Of a DNA stretch of 36,723 nt, positions 27,256-34,569 are shown in pieces. A model generated the notes under the pieces. It ran no database searches, was not told where the DNA came from, and worked only from the letters and a program-made list of their open reading frames with translations. The stretch is from contig NZ_JARAJZ010000009.1 of NCBI RefSeq assembly GCF_028765345.1, positions 162,231-198,953 of the forward strand, given 5' to 3'. Numbering within the stretch: position 1 is the stretch's first letter; every line of letters starts with the position of its first letter. A program made the translations under genes and the position numbers. This DNA comes from Sporolactobacillus sp. CQH2019 (GTDB lineage: Bacteria > Bacillota > Bacilli > Bacillales > Sporolactobacillaceae).

Positions 27256-27340
27256 GATAATGTTGATATTAAGCACGTTATTGTCGATATTATGCACTTT
27301 ACTGATGATAAGCAGTGATTTACTGCTGATATCCATCGTT
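27256..27340. repeat. AT-rich degenerate units in the same 21-bp period
   Basis: GATA/GAT cores at 27265, 27286, 27307 and 27328 are exactly 21 bases apart, with AT-rich, non-identical spacers containing AAGCAC, ATGCAC and AAGCAG. It is about 100 bases beyond the last GC-rich unit and not in phase with it. Confidence 0.6.
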
Positions 27341-27591
27341 TCCCGGCGATTTTCGCCACAATTCACAGAACTCTGCAGCGGACTGAAGAAAAAATCAGAC
27401 GTTTTTACCGCTCAGTAACCCCTGTTCGTACAGGATAGCCCTCTTTTTCAGCGGAATAAACCGCCGTCCGCAGGAACATTCAAAAGAATAGGCTGCTGCC
27501 CGTGCCGAGTAATCGCTTTTCGGAAGAATCGCCGGCGTTTTCGCACCGCGGCCCGGCTGGATACATGAGTTGAGAGGATAACCCTTATTAT
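27341..27591. other. Intergenic with an open segment lacking a start
   Basis: On the minus strand one frame is open from the 3' end of the oxidoreductase gene to TGA 27397–27395. It reads in part YSFECSCGRRFIPLKKRAIL, then YEQGLLSGKNV, with a Cys-x-Cys-Gly pair. There is no ATG, GTG or TTG in it and no ribosome site, so it is at most a relic. Confidence 0.35.
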
Positions 27592-28464
27592 TTATTTGCT
27601 TTCGGAAATTTCCTTTATGATTTGTGTCAATGCTGCCTTGATCGGTGTAGCAGGACGGCCCAGCACTTTTTCAAAATCATCGCTCTCGACTTCCAGCGTC
27701 TTTTCGCGAATGCTCTTTTGAATGCCGACCAGCATAGGAATCAGAAAATCGGGTACTCCGGCTTTTTTGACCGCATCAGCATATGTCGCGTCGTCAACCT
27801 GCTGAACAGATACTTTTTTCCCCAGCACCTCGCCGACAGCAGCCGCCAGTTCTTCCTGTGTTAATAACTGCCCGGAAAGCTCATAGACGGTATTTTCGTG
27901 CCCGTCGCCGGACAGCACTGCGGCGGCTGCTTCTGCGTAATCCTGCTTCAATGCCCAGCCCACTTTGCCGTCTTTTGCCGATGTGATCCAGGGAGCTCCT
28001 GCCAGAACGCCCTGAATATTGGAAATCTCGTTTTCCAGATACCAATTATTGCGCAGAAAAGAATAAGGAATGCCTGTCTTTACAATTGACTCTTCCGTTG
28101 CCTGATGGGTCGGAGCGAAGATGTTTTTGCTTTTTTGCGCGTTTACGATACTTGTATAGGCAATAAATTTAACCCCGGCACGCTTCGCCGCGGCTACCGC
28201 ATTTTTATGCTGCTTTATTCTCGTCTCATTGTCACCGTCCGTGGAAACAATCAGCAATCTGTCAATGCCTGCAAATGCAGAATCCAGCGTTTCCGGCCGA
28301 TCAAAATCTCCCTGGCGTACTTCAACTCCGGCGGCCCGCAGTTCTTCCGCCTTTTCAGGATGGCGGACACTGACCGCCAGCTGATCGGCCGCTACTTTTT
28401 TCAATAATGAGGCAACAATTTTGCCACCCAATTTTCCTGTTGCCCCAGTCACTAATCGTTTCAT
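27592..28464 (-). CDS. NmrA/QOR2-like NAD(P)-binding oxidoreductase
   Basis: 290-residue atypical short-chain dehydrogenase. It begins with the Rossmann motif VTGATGKLGGKIV (GxxGxxG) and continues with AVSVRHPEKAEEL, the strand-2 region in which Arg favours NADPH, then GDFDRP, TSIVNAQ and the NmrA-type FLRNNWYLEN segment. This matches quinone oxidoreductase 2 (QorB/YtfG-like) proteins that reduce quinones with NADPH. Starts at ATG 28464 behind GGAGG. It lies directly downstream of an Rrf2 regulator and carries a near-copy of that regulator's operator in its promoter, so control by the Rrf2 protein is likely. Substrate unknown. Confidence 0.88.
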   Translation of the reverse strand: MKRLVTGATGKLGGKIVASLLKKVAADQLAVSVRHPEKAEELRAAGVEVRQGDFDRPETLDSAFAGIDRLLIVSTDGDNETRIKQHKNAVAAAKRAGVKFIAYTSIVNAQKSKNIFAPTHQATEESIVKTGIPYSFLRNNWYLENEISNIQGVLAGAPWITSAKDGKVGWALKQDYAEAAAAVLSGDGHENTVYELSGQLLTQEELAAAVGEVLGKKVSVQQVDDATYADAVKKAGVPDFLIPMLVGIQKSIREKTLEVESDDFEKVLGRPATPIKAALTQIIKEISESK

Positions 28465-28494
28465 TGACCTGTCCTCCGTTTATTTTATTTTTTG

Positions 28495-28515
28495 TTATAA
28501 CAAGTATAGTTACAA
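28495..28515. promoter_or_regulatory. Probable Rrf2 operator at the oxidoreductase promoter
   Basis: TTATAAC-N7-GTTACAA, two differences from the operator at 28989–29009. It covers a minus-strand TATACT that would be the −10 box. Confidence 0.7.
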
Positions 28516-28528
28516 CAAATGTATAAAT

Positions 28529-28554
28529 AAAAACTCTTTTAAAAAAGAGTTTTA
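28529..28554 (-). terminator. Rrf2 gene terminator
   Basis: Arms AAAACTCTTTT and AAAAGAGTTTT; on the minus strand it ends in TTTTTATTTAT. It overlaps the regulator's stop codon and separates it from the oxidoreductase gene. Confidence 0.6.
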
Positions 28555-28974
28555 TTTAAAATTTTGAATCAACTGCTCCAGCGTTGTTTGTGCCAGTCTA
28601 TGTTCCATCGCCGATTGCGCGTCGTTCAGCTCCGCCTGAAGCACCCGCTCAATGTTCCGCCCCACCGGGCAATGAATATTGCAGTTTTCGTGTATACGAA
28701 ACAGATGGTGTTCTTCGGTGACGTCCACAGCCCGGTAAATATCGAAAAGTGTAATCTCTCCGGGATCTTTCAGCAGGGAAGCGCCGCCCGCTCCCGGACG
28801 GACACGCACAAATCCTGCCTTCTTTAAATTGCTCATGATTCTCCGGATAATAACAGGATTTGTATTCACGCTGTCTGCGATAAAATCGCCGGTGCATTCG
28901 TAATCGTTCGAGCTCACGGCAATCAGGGAAAGAATATGCACGGCTATAGAAAAACGTGTACTAATTTGTTTCAA
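28552..28974 (-). CDS. Rrf2-family transcriptional regulator (YwnA-like)
   Basis: 140-residue winged-helix regulator. STRFSIAVHILSLIAV is the Rrf2 start; IADSVNTNPVIIRRIMSNLK is the recognition helix; GGASLLKDPGEITLFDIYRAV is the wing and dimer part. It has Cys in NCNIHCPVG (residues about 100–108), so two cysteines close together could act as a thiol sensor rather than an Fe-S site, which usually needs three. I chose TTG 28974: the family begins M-K-x-I-S-T-R-F, GGTGAT lies just upstream, and earlier in-frame codons fall within or next to the promoter. A GTG at 28983 or 28986 is possible and would be almost leaderless. Confidence 0.9.
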   Translation of the reverse strand: MKQISTRFSIAVHILSLIAVSSNDYECTGDFIADSVNTNPVIIRRIMSNLKKAGFVRVRPGAGGASLLKDPGEITLFDIYRAVDVTEEHHLFRIHENCNIHCPVGRNIERVLQAELNDAQSAMEHRLAQTTLEQLIQNFK

Positions 28975-28988
28975 TTGGATCACCACTG

Positions 28989-29009
28989 TTGTAACAATTA
29001 TAGTTACAA
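28989..29009. promoter_or_regulatory. Rrf2 operator overlapping its own −10
   Basis: TTGTAAC-N7-GTTACAA, a perfect 7-bp inverted repeat whose spacer contains most of the −10 hexamer. A near-identical site precedes the oxidoreductase gene. Confidence 0.75.
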
Positions 29010-29025
29010 TAGTGAACGATGTCAA
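28997..29025 (-). promoter_or_regulatory. Rrf2 gene sigma-A promoter
   Basis: TTGACA (29025–29020), 17-base spacer, TATAAT (29002–28997): a full consensus. Transcription should begin near 28990, leaving a leader of about 15 bases to TTG 28974. Confidence 0.85.
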
Positions 29026-29373
29026 ACATTAATTACGGAGCCTGACTTGCAAACGATTTTCCGGGCATCCCGAATCGGAACTGCCTCTGTGCAGGCCGAT
29101 TTTTTGCTGCATTATTTCGCCCGGTTTCGCGTATATACCTATAACACGGAACGTTCGCTTATTCGGCAAAGCGCAGAGATCGGCATGAAATTTTACGGAT
29201 TATCAGCTTTATTTAAGTCCGGCTCTGGCAGAAGCGGCTGAAGTGACAGCAGTTTGCCTGTTGCGGTCCCGCTGAACGCCACTCGGGCGGAAATCAATGA
29301 AGGGCCGGCTGTTCAAGAACAGCCGGCCGATCGGATGACACAAGTGTAAAATTAAGGAAATGAGGCCGATGCC
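29026..29373. other. Intergenic with a perfect GC palindrome
   Basis: About 350 bases between the Rrf2 promoter and the dehydrogenase. At 29303–29328 lies GGCCGGCTGTTC-AA-GAACAGCCGGCC, a perfect 12-bp inverted repeat with a two-base spacer and no T run. It could be an operator or an mRNA leader hairpin for the dehydrogenase, whose start is 45 bases away. Confidence 0.5.
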
Positions 29374-30354
29374 GTGGCAAAAAAGAAAGTTTTATATTAT
29401 CACATTGACGGTCATCTCGATTTCGAGAATGCGCTGCTCAGAAAATGGGGCGTTGCGGATATTGATCTGGTAGAAGCGGAGAAGACGGCGGACAATATGA
29501 TTGAAGCCGCCCGGGATGCCGATGGACTGGTCGTCGAATATCAGCCAATCAGCCGTGAAATCATTGGGCGGCTTCCGCGGCTGAAAATCATTTCACTGCA
29601 GGCAATCGGCGTAGACAACATCGATTTGCAGGCGGCAACGGAGCATGGAATTTGTGTCACCAATTGCCCGGGTTTCTGTTCGGAAGAAGTGGCCCTGCAT
29701 ACCGTCGGCCTGATCATCGACCTGGCACGCAAAATTACGCTGCTTGACCGCACCGTCCGATCGGGCGGCTGGGATCCGCTGTACGGCTATCGGACGCATC
29801 GGCTGAGCGGCCGGACAATCGGTCTTTATTTTTTCGGAAGCATTCCGAAAATGATGATGCCGCTGCTTAAAGCATTGAACCTCAAAGTACTCGTTTATGC
29901 GCCGACGAAATCCGCCCGCTTTCTGGCAGAATACGGAGCGGAAAAAGCGGAAAGTTTCGACGAATTACTGCGCCGTTCGGATATTCTGTCGCTGCATTGC
30001 CCGCTGATCGCATCGACCATGCATCTGATCTCGGACCGCGAGTTAAAAATGATGAAAAAAAGTGCTTTTTTAATCAATACCGCCCGCGGGCGGGTCGTCG
30101 ATGAGGCCGCCCTCGTCCGCGCTCTGAAAGCAGGCGAGATTCAGGCAGCGGCTGTGGATGTGATTGAAGATGAGACGACTGAACAGAGTGCTCTGTTCGG
30201 ATTGGAAAATACCGTGATCACCCCGCATGCTGCCTTCATCTCGGAAGATTCTTATTATGCCGCCCGCAGGATTGCCCTGGAGCAGCTTGTTCAGCGTCTC
30301 AGTAAAAACCTGCGGCCGGCAAATCTCGTGAATCATCAGGTGAAAGTCAATTGA
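29374..30354 (+). CDS. D-isomer-specific 2-hydroxyacid dehydrogenase family protein
   Basis: 326-residue protein with the fold of D-2-hydroxyacid dehydrogenases and CtBP-like proteins. Catalytic Arg is in NTARGRVVDEAAL, Glu in VDVIEDETTE, and His in TPHAAF, all as in active enzymes. The nucleotide-binding loop is unusual: where the family has GxGxxG, this reads FFGSIP (residues about 154–159), so two of three glycines are replaced, one by Pro. The acidic residue after strand 2 is also missing (YAPT). It may use a different cofactor mode or be a non-catalytic relative. Start GTG 29374 with GAGG eight bases upstream. Substrate unknown. Confidence 0.85.
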   Translation: MAKKKVLYYHIDGHLDFENALLRKWGVADIDLVEAEKTADNMIEAARDADGLVVEYQPISREIIGRLPRLKIISLQAIGVDNIDLQAATEHGICVTNCPGFCSEEVALHTVGLIIDLARKITLLDRTVRSGGWDPLYGYRTHRLSGRTIGLYFFGSIPKMMMPLLKALNLKVLVYAPTKSARFLAEYGAEKAESFDELLRRSDILSLHCPLIASTMHLISDRELKMMKKSAFLINTARGRVVDEAALVRALKAGEIQAAAVDVIEDETTEQSALFGLENTVITPHAAFISEDSYYAARRIALEQLVQRLSKNLRPANLVNHQVKVN

Positions 30355-30644
30355 ACGACTGCCGGAGTCAATGAAGAATCGGTTACGGAGGAAAAAACGG
30401 CTGTCCTTTAACCGGCGGCAGAAGGGCCAATCGACCCGGTCTGTACGAGTGGGCAATATCTCCGGAAAGTCTGTCGAACTGCCATTCCCCGGTATTTTGT
30501 ATCGATCCGATGGGAAGGTATTAAAATTTTTCGTTTTTCCAACCATCCCGAAATCCTGCGACTCAAGGGTAATAGCTGAAAAACGATCCGGATTTGCTAT
30601 TCTTTTTTTTAAAGGCGCCAATCGTTCAGGGCCGGCCAAAAAAG
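30355..30644. other. Intergenic, no gene called
   Basis: A plus-strand frame at 30371–30700 is open for 109 codons but is rich in Arg/Lys, runs through the terminator hairpin and has no known motif. A minus-strand frame (30070–30783) is mainly antisense to the dehydrogenase. Neither is supported. Confidence 0.4.
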
Positions 30645-30690
30645 AAAGCTCGAAAGCCTTGATCATCCGGGCTTTCGGGCCTTTTAATAA
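30645..30690. terminator. Bidirectional terminator between convergent genes
   Basis: Inner arms CGAAAGCC and GGCTTTCG with outer AAAG/CTTT pairing. It is followed by TTTTAATAATTT on plus and by CTTTCTTTTTT on minus. It serves the dehydrogenase from one side and the FMN reductase from the other. Confidence 0.7.
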
Positions 30691-30816
30691 TTTGGAATGA
30701 ATTTTATCGGCGAAAGCGGCGGCCGTGTGCGAAAATGCCGGGTATCGCCGACAGACCGGGAATGCTGCAGCTTTCATGATCATCGCAGTTTGTCCGGAAT
30801 CCGCTTTCCGGAGCCT

Positions 30817-31383
30817 TTAAAATCCATATTGTTTTTCTCGTTCTTTGCGAAGCCTTCCATAAGTTTTTGTCAATAAGACGGTATCCTCTGCCAGCCGGTT
30901 TATCCGATATAAGATGTCATCATTTTTAATCTCTTTCCGGTAAAAATCCTTTTCTTCAATGAATACATAGGTCTGAACAATTTGCGCCTTCATATAAGCT
31001 AGGATGGGCTTTAGCTGCTGTTCCGCGACAAGATAGTGTTTCGGCGAACCGGCGGTTACAATCATGGCAGCCACTTTTTCACGAAAAGCGTTGACAGGAA
31101 GCAGATCGAAGACGTTTTTCAACGTGGCAGGTATGGAGGCTTGAAAAACGGGGGTTCCGATTATCAGAGCATCTGCTTCCATCAGGCTCTGTGCAACATA
31201 TCGCGTATCACCCTCATATTCCAGATAATTGCGGCCGTCGCTGAACTGGACCTCGTATTCAGCGAGGTCGATCAAGGATGCGTCGACATCCGGATAGTTT
31301 TCTTTTAGTGCCTTCAGTGCACAGTCCATAGCCGTTCTTGTTTTATTGCCGATTTTTGAACCGGACAATCCGACAATCTTCAT
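30817..31383 (-). CDS. NAD(P)H-dependent FMN reductase
   Basis: 188-residue flavodoxin-fold reductase. The N-terminal phosphate loop is GLSGSKIGNKTRTAM, and the flavin-ring loops are IIGTPVFQASIPATLKNVFD and VTAGSPKHYLVAEQQL. This is the SsuE/YwqN-like family that supplies reduced FMN. Its ATG (31383) lies four bases after the stop of the luciferase-like monooxygenase gene, with AGAAGG inside that gene's end, so the two are translationally coupled. The pair forms a probable two-component flavin monooxygenase. Substrate unknown. Confidence 0.9.
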   Translation of the reverse strand: MKIVGLSGSKIGNKTRTAMDCALKALKENYPDVDASLIDLAEYEVQFSDGRNYLEYEGDTRYVAQSLMEADALIIGTPVFQASIPATLKNVFDLLPVNAFREKVAAMIVTAGSPKHYLVAEQQLKPILAYMKAQIVQTYVFIEEKDFYRKEIKNDDILYRINRLAEDTVLLTKTYGRLRKEREKQYGF

Positions 31384-31387
31384 TATT

Positions 31388-32452
31388 TCACCTTCTATTT
31401 TTTTTCGTATATTTTCTGATCGCCGGCAGAATTTCTGTACCGATCACTTCTACGTTTTTCATCACTTTGTCAAACGGCATGCCGCCGAAATCGATCTGAG
31501 CAATGTAACGCTGATGGCCGAATACTTCATACTGATAGAGAATCTTTTCAATGATTTGCTGCGGGGTCCCGACATTCATGATATTATGAGGATCTGCACC
31601 TTGTGCAAAAAGCTGCTTGGAAAATCCTTGCCCGTTCGTCCGTCTCATCCCTTCGTTAATGCGGGGGTACAGTTCACGAAGCGCCTGGCGGCTGCTTTCG
31701 GCCGCATAGAAAAAACCGGCTGTGGCGACAGGAAGCTGTGCCGGATCAAAACCGTTCATTTGTGCCACTTCGCGATAGGCATCAATCGTGCGTTTAAAAA
31801 TGGACGCAGATCCGCCTAGATGAGCCATAAACATCGGAACGCCGGCATAGCCTGCTTTAACGGCACTAGCGGGCGCGCCGCCGACAGCTCTCCATATCGG
31901 CATCGAACCGTTTTGCGGCCGGGGAAGCACCTTGGCATGGTGTAAAGGCGCACGGAATTTGCCGCTCCAATCCACCTCATCTTCTTTATTAATTTTTAAG
32001 AGCAGATCAAATTTTTCTTCGAATAATTCTTCATAATCGCGCAGATCGTATCCCAATAAATCAAAGAGTCCCGTTCTTGATGCGCGGCCGGCAATAATCT
32101 CCGCCCGGCCTCCGGATATTAAGTCAATCGTCGCAAAGTTTTCATAAACGCGCACCGGATCCGACGTGCTGATAATTGTGGAGGAACTGCCGATCCGTAT
32201 GTTTTTCGTTGCCTCGGCAATGGCCGCAAGCACGACGGCGTGCGCCTGGGTGGCAAAGTACTCCTGATGGCTTTCTCCGACGCTGAAAAAATCAATGCCC
32301 GCTTCGTCTGCCAGTTTGGCATAGTCAATGATTTCACGAATGCGCTGCTCTGCAGAAATCCGTTCTCCTGTCACAGGGTCCGGCAAATGATCGCCGAGTG
32401 TATAAATACCGAATTCAAGTCCTTTATCCGGATCGATGCGATATTTTTCCAT
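31388..32452 (-). CDS. Luciferase-like (LLM class) flavin-dependent monooxygenase
   Basis: 354-residue TIM-barrel flavin oxidoreductase. The family signatures are LADEAGIDFFSVGESHQEYF, IRIGSSSTIISTSDPVRVYE, LISGGRAEIIAGRAS and MPIWRAVGGAPASAVKAGYAG. Such enzymes use FMNH2 and O2 to oxidise sulfonates, aldehydes, aromatics or xenobiotics; the sequence does not reveal which. It starts at ATG 32452. It is first in an operon with the FMN reductase and divergent from an HxlR regulator, with a palindromic operator between them, as in many electrophile-inducible loci. Confidence 0.9.
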   Translation of the reverse strand: MEKYRIDPDKGLEFGIYTLGDHLPDPVTGERISAEQRIREIIDYAKLADEAGIDFFSVGESHQEYFATQAHAVVLAAIAEATKNIRIGSSSTIISTSDPVRVYENFATIDLISGGRAEIIAGRASRTGLFDLLGYDLRDYEELFEEKFDLLLKINKEDEVDWSGKFRAPLHHAKVLPRPQNGSMPIWRAVGGAPASAVKAGYAGVPMFMAHLGGSASIFKRTIDAYREVAQMNGFDPAQLPVATAGFFYAAESSRQALRELYPRINEGMRRTNGQGFSKQLFAQGADPHNIMNVGTPQQIIEKILYQYEVFGHQRYIAQIDFGGMPFDKVMKNVEVIGTEILPAIRKYTKKNRR

Positions 32453-32508
32453 TTTTTATCGGCCTTCTTTTTTTGATACTTGTTGTTGCCGTTTCGCAAC
32501 TAAATGTT

Positions 32509-32514
32509 ATTATA
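32509..32514 (-). promoter_or_regulatory. Probable −10 box of the monooxygenase operon
   Basis: TATAAT on the minus strand, 57 bases before the start codon. The −35 region (TTACAT at 17-base spacing) is poor and overlaps the palindrome at 32535–32548. Confidence 0.45.
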
Positions 32515-32534
32515 GAAGACGACAGCGTTTAATG

Positions 32535-32548
32535 TAAGTACGTACTTA
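32535..32548. promoter_or_regulatory. Probable HxlR operator
   Basis: TAAGTACGTACTTA, a perfect 14-bp palindrome between the divergent monooxygenase and hxlR genes. It overlaps the −35 area of the monooxygenase promoter. HxlR/YodB proteins are known to bind TACT/AGTA-containing palindromes. Confidence 0.65.
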
Positions 32549-32592
32549 AAAGTGGTATAGTATACAAAAGGATACTATTGGAGGCATCAAAA

Positions 32593-32964
32593 ATGAAGAT
32601 CGAACCCGACCTATGCCGTGTGGAAAATGCTTTAAATATTCTGGTGGGCAAATGGAAACCTATTATCTTACTGTATTTATTACGGGACGGCACGCAGAGA
32701 TTCAGTGAACTTAAGCGAAATATACCGGGCATTACCCAGAAAATGCTGACCAAACAGCTGCGGGAACTGGAAGAAGAGGATATTGTCAAGCGGGTCATCT
32801 ACCCGCAGGTACCGCCAAGAGTAGAATATTCCGTGACCCAGTATGGAAGGACCTTGCAGCCGATATTAGAAGCGATGCATGAATGGGGCGTGAAACACAT
32901 TTTGCATAAGCAGCAAAAAGATAAAGACATTAACCATCTGGATTCGGGTAGAAAAACAGTCTGA
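32593..32964 (+). CDS. HxlR-family winged-helix regulator
   Basis: 123-residue MarR/DUF24-type regulator. An N-terminal cysteine (CRVENALNILVGKW, residue 8) sits where YodB, HypR and related proteins carry their redox-sensing Cys. The recognition region is RFSELKRNIPGITQKMLTKQ, and the wing is RVIYPQVPPRVEYSVTQYG. Starts at ATG 32593 with TTGGAGG eight bases upstream; a TTG 15 bases earlier lies inside that site and is rejected. Divergent from the monooxygenase/FMN reductase operon, which it probably controls. Response to quinones, aldehydes or oxidants is inferred from the family. Confidence 0.92.
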   Translation: MKIEPDLCRVENALNILVGKWKPIILLYLLRDGTQRFSELKRNIPGITQKMLTKQLRELEEEDIVKRVIYPQVPPRVEYSVTQYGRTLQPILEAMHEWGVKHILHKQQKDKDINHLDSGRKTV

Positions 32965-33323
32965 TGCCGCCAACCATCGACTGGCCGGTTGAGAAAATAA
33001 GACGGCCGATCGGCGCGCAGATACACGGATTCTTCCGGATCACTGCGATAAATCGGCCGGATGGCCGGAAAAATGATGATAACGCCATTTCAAACGGCCG
33101 GATCGGCCGTTTCTCTAAATGCCGGGAGACAGCCGCATGCGTCGGTTTTTAAAAACGGCCTGAAAACATTCATTAGAAAAACTTAACCCTGCGCCCAGGC
33201 AGCCGGTGCGAATAAAGCCCTCGTTACAGGAGACAGGGCCGCCTCATATTGAACAGGCCTCCGGACGCGGCGCTTACGGCCGGCCGCTTGTCCTAAAAGC
33301 TTTATATTTTTATACTATTAAAC
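32965..33323. other. Intergenic with GGCCG-rich inverted repeats
   Basis: About 360 bases. AACGGCC-N5-GGCCGTT at 33091–33109 and several other CGGCCG words make a GC-rich stretch with hairpin potential. No gene recognised. Confidence 0.4.
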
Positions 33324-33359
33324 AAACAGGCCCCCTTCACCGAGGAAGCCTGTTTTTGG
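33324..33359. terminator. Bidirectional terminator between hxlR and doxX
   Basis: Arms AAACAGGC and GCCTGTTT with an inner CCTTC/GAGG pairing, followed by TTGGTTTT on plus and TTTGTTTAATAG on minus. It separates the convergent genes. Confidence 0.7.
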
Positions 33360-33402
33360 TTTTCCGCTTTGTGCGCTGTCTTAATACAGCTCTGACACAA
33401 GC

Positions 33403-33927
33403 TCAGGATTTAAGCTCAGTTCCGCCCTTCGATTTTCCGAACCACCCGCGGACAGTCCGGCGTATCCACGGAACAACCCAGTAATCCCCGCCCCATTTGC
33501 CGGCGTTAAATCCGGCAAACAGAATCAGGACGCCAATCAGGACATCAAGAGGATTCGTTGATACGGTTCCGGCAAATAAGTACATAAAGTTCATTAGCAG
33601 AGCAAAGAATGCAGCGGCAGTAGTCAGCGTACCGAGAATGAGTCCGAGGCCGACGAGAAATTCGCCCCATTTTACTAAAAAGCTGAAGAAACCCGAGCCC
33701 GGCAAGGCAATATGCTGAAGAAAGGCATTATACGGGCCGTAGAGCACATTGCCGGCCGGTCCGGCAACAGGATGGGCGATAGCACCCTTCATGAAGCCCG
33801 ATGCATCGAAAGGTTCCGGTCCGGTTAATTTTTTAAATCCGTCTACCATCCATTGCCATCCGAGCCATACCCGCAGGACTAAAAGAATGAAAGAAGCCGT
33901 TTTGCTGTTGCGTAACCAATGTACCAT
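33403..33927 (-). CDS. DoxX-family membrane protein
   Basis: 174-residue protein with four predicted helices: FILLVLRVWLGWQWMVDG (helix 1, with the family's R-W-L-G pattern), GEFLVGLGLILGTLTTAA, FFALLMNFMYLFAG and DVLIGVLILFAGFNAG. A basic tail follows (RRTVRGWFGKSKGG). DoxX proteins belong to the thiosulfate:quinone oxidoreductase/MPO1 group and are often placed near redox regulators; their biochemical role in Bacillales is not settled. Starts at ATG 33927 behind AAGGAGG. Convergent with hxlR. Confidence 0.88.
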   Translation of the reverse strand: MVHWLRNSKTASFILLVLRVWLGWQWMVDGFKKLTGPEPFDASGFMKGAIAHPVAGPAGNVLYGPYNAFLQHIALPGSGFFSFLVKWGEFLVGLGLILGTLTTAAAFFALLMNFMYLFAGTVSTNPLDVLIGVLILFAGFNAGKWGGDYWVVPWIRRTVRGWFGKSKGGTELKS

Positions 33928-33944
33928 AACAATTCCTCCTTGTT

Positions 33945-33976
33945 GGGAAACGCCCGAATCTTTGTAACCGTTTCCC
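33945..33976. promoter_or_regulatory. Inverted repeat in the doxX leader
   Basis: GGGAAACG and CGTTTCCC, a perfect 8-bp inverted repeat with a 16-base spacer. It sits between a possible minus-strand −10 (TATACT, about 33987) and the doxX ribosome site. Could be an operator or a leader hairpin. Confidence 0.45.
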
Positions 33977-34143
33977 TATCCAAAGTATAGCATATAAATT
34001 AAAAGCAACTGGTTATCTTTATTACAACAATATGACTCTTTTCTGAGCGGGGACGCGGTTCTTCAGACGTTGGAAAAATTCAGCAATCATCCCAAACTGA
34101 CATAATTTACAACCATTGTCAGTAAATATATGGAAATTCTTAT

Positions 34144-34563
34144 TTAAATAAATCTCTTCATTTCAGAAGGAATTCCGTATTTTTCTAATAATTTCTCCCT
34201 GGTCATTTCCGTATTATTTTTATTAGGGTTTATTAATAATTTAGTCGCGAATTCATTAGCATCGTCTTCAATTTCGCTAGCCGAGCAGGAAGTGTAATTT
34301 TTCAAAAAATAGGTACTTGTTTTAGGATGCAGAACTGCATGTCCCAGTTCATGGGCTGTTACAAAGACTCTCATTGACGATTGAAGTTTGTTATTGATTA
34401 TGATGAACTTATTCCTCTTTAAATATCTGTAAAATCCGCCTATGCTGGCATCCATACTGGCAAGATGTACATAAATATTGAGCCTTCGAGCAATATAGAA
34501 CGGATCATTGGTGTGAAATCTTTTTATCAGTTGTTCTACTGTACGGTCGACATAGTCAGTCAT
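34144..34563 (-). CDS. ImmA/IrrE-family metallopeptidase
   Basis: 139-residue putative zinc protease. The HELGH motif (FVTAHELGHAVLHP, residues about 67–80) and a downstream EDDANEFATKLL segment supply the expected zinc ligands. The N-terminal part (YIARRLNIYVHLASM) fits the ImmA/IrrE domain (Peptidase_M78). ImmA of ICEBs1 cleaves its partner repressor to induce the element; here no XRE gene is adjacent on the same strand. Starts at ATG 34563 or at ATG 34569; AGGG is ten or four bases upstream. The gene is AT-rich compared with its left neighbours, consistent with a mobile-element origin. Confidence 0.85.
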   Translation of the reverse strand: MTDYVDRTVEQLIKRFHTNDPFYIARRLNIYVHLASMDASIGGFYRYLKRNKFIIINNKLQSSMRVFVTAHELGHAVLHPKTSTYFLKNYTSCSASEIEDDANEFATKLLINPNKNNTEMTREKLLEKYGIPSEMKRFI

Positions 34564-34569
34564 AATCAT

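Noticed and set aside
26268-27340. Array as DnaA boxes or parS sites
   Set aside because: The core CGATAAA does not match TTATCCACA or the parS palindrome.
30070-30783. 237-codon minus-strand open frame
   Set aside because: Runs antisense to the dehydrogenase and through a terminator; no motif or ribosome site.
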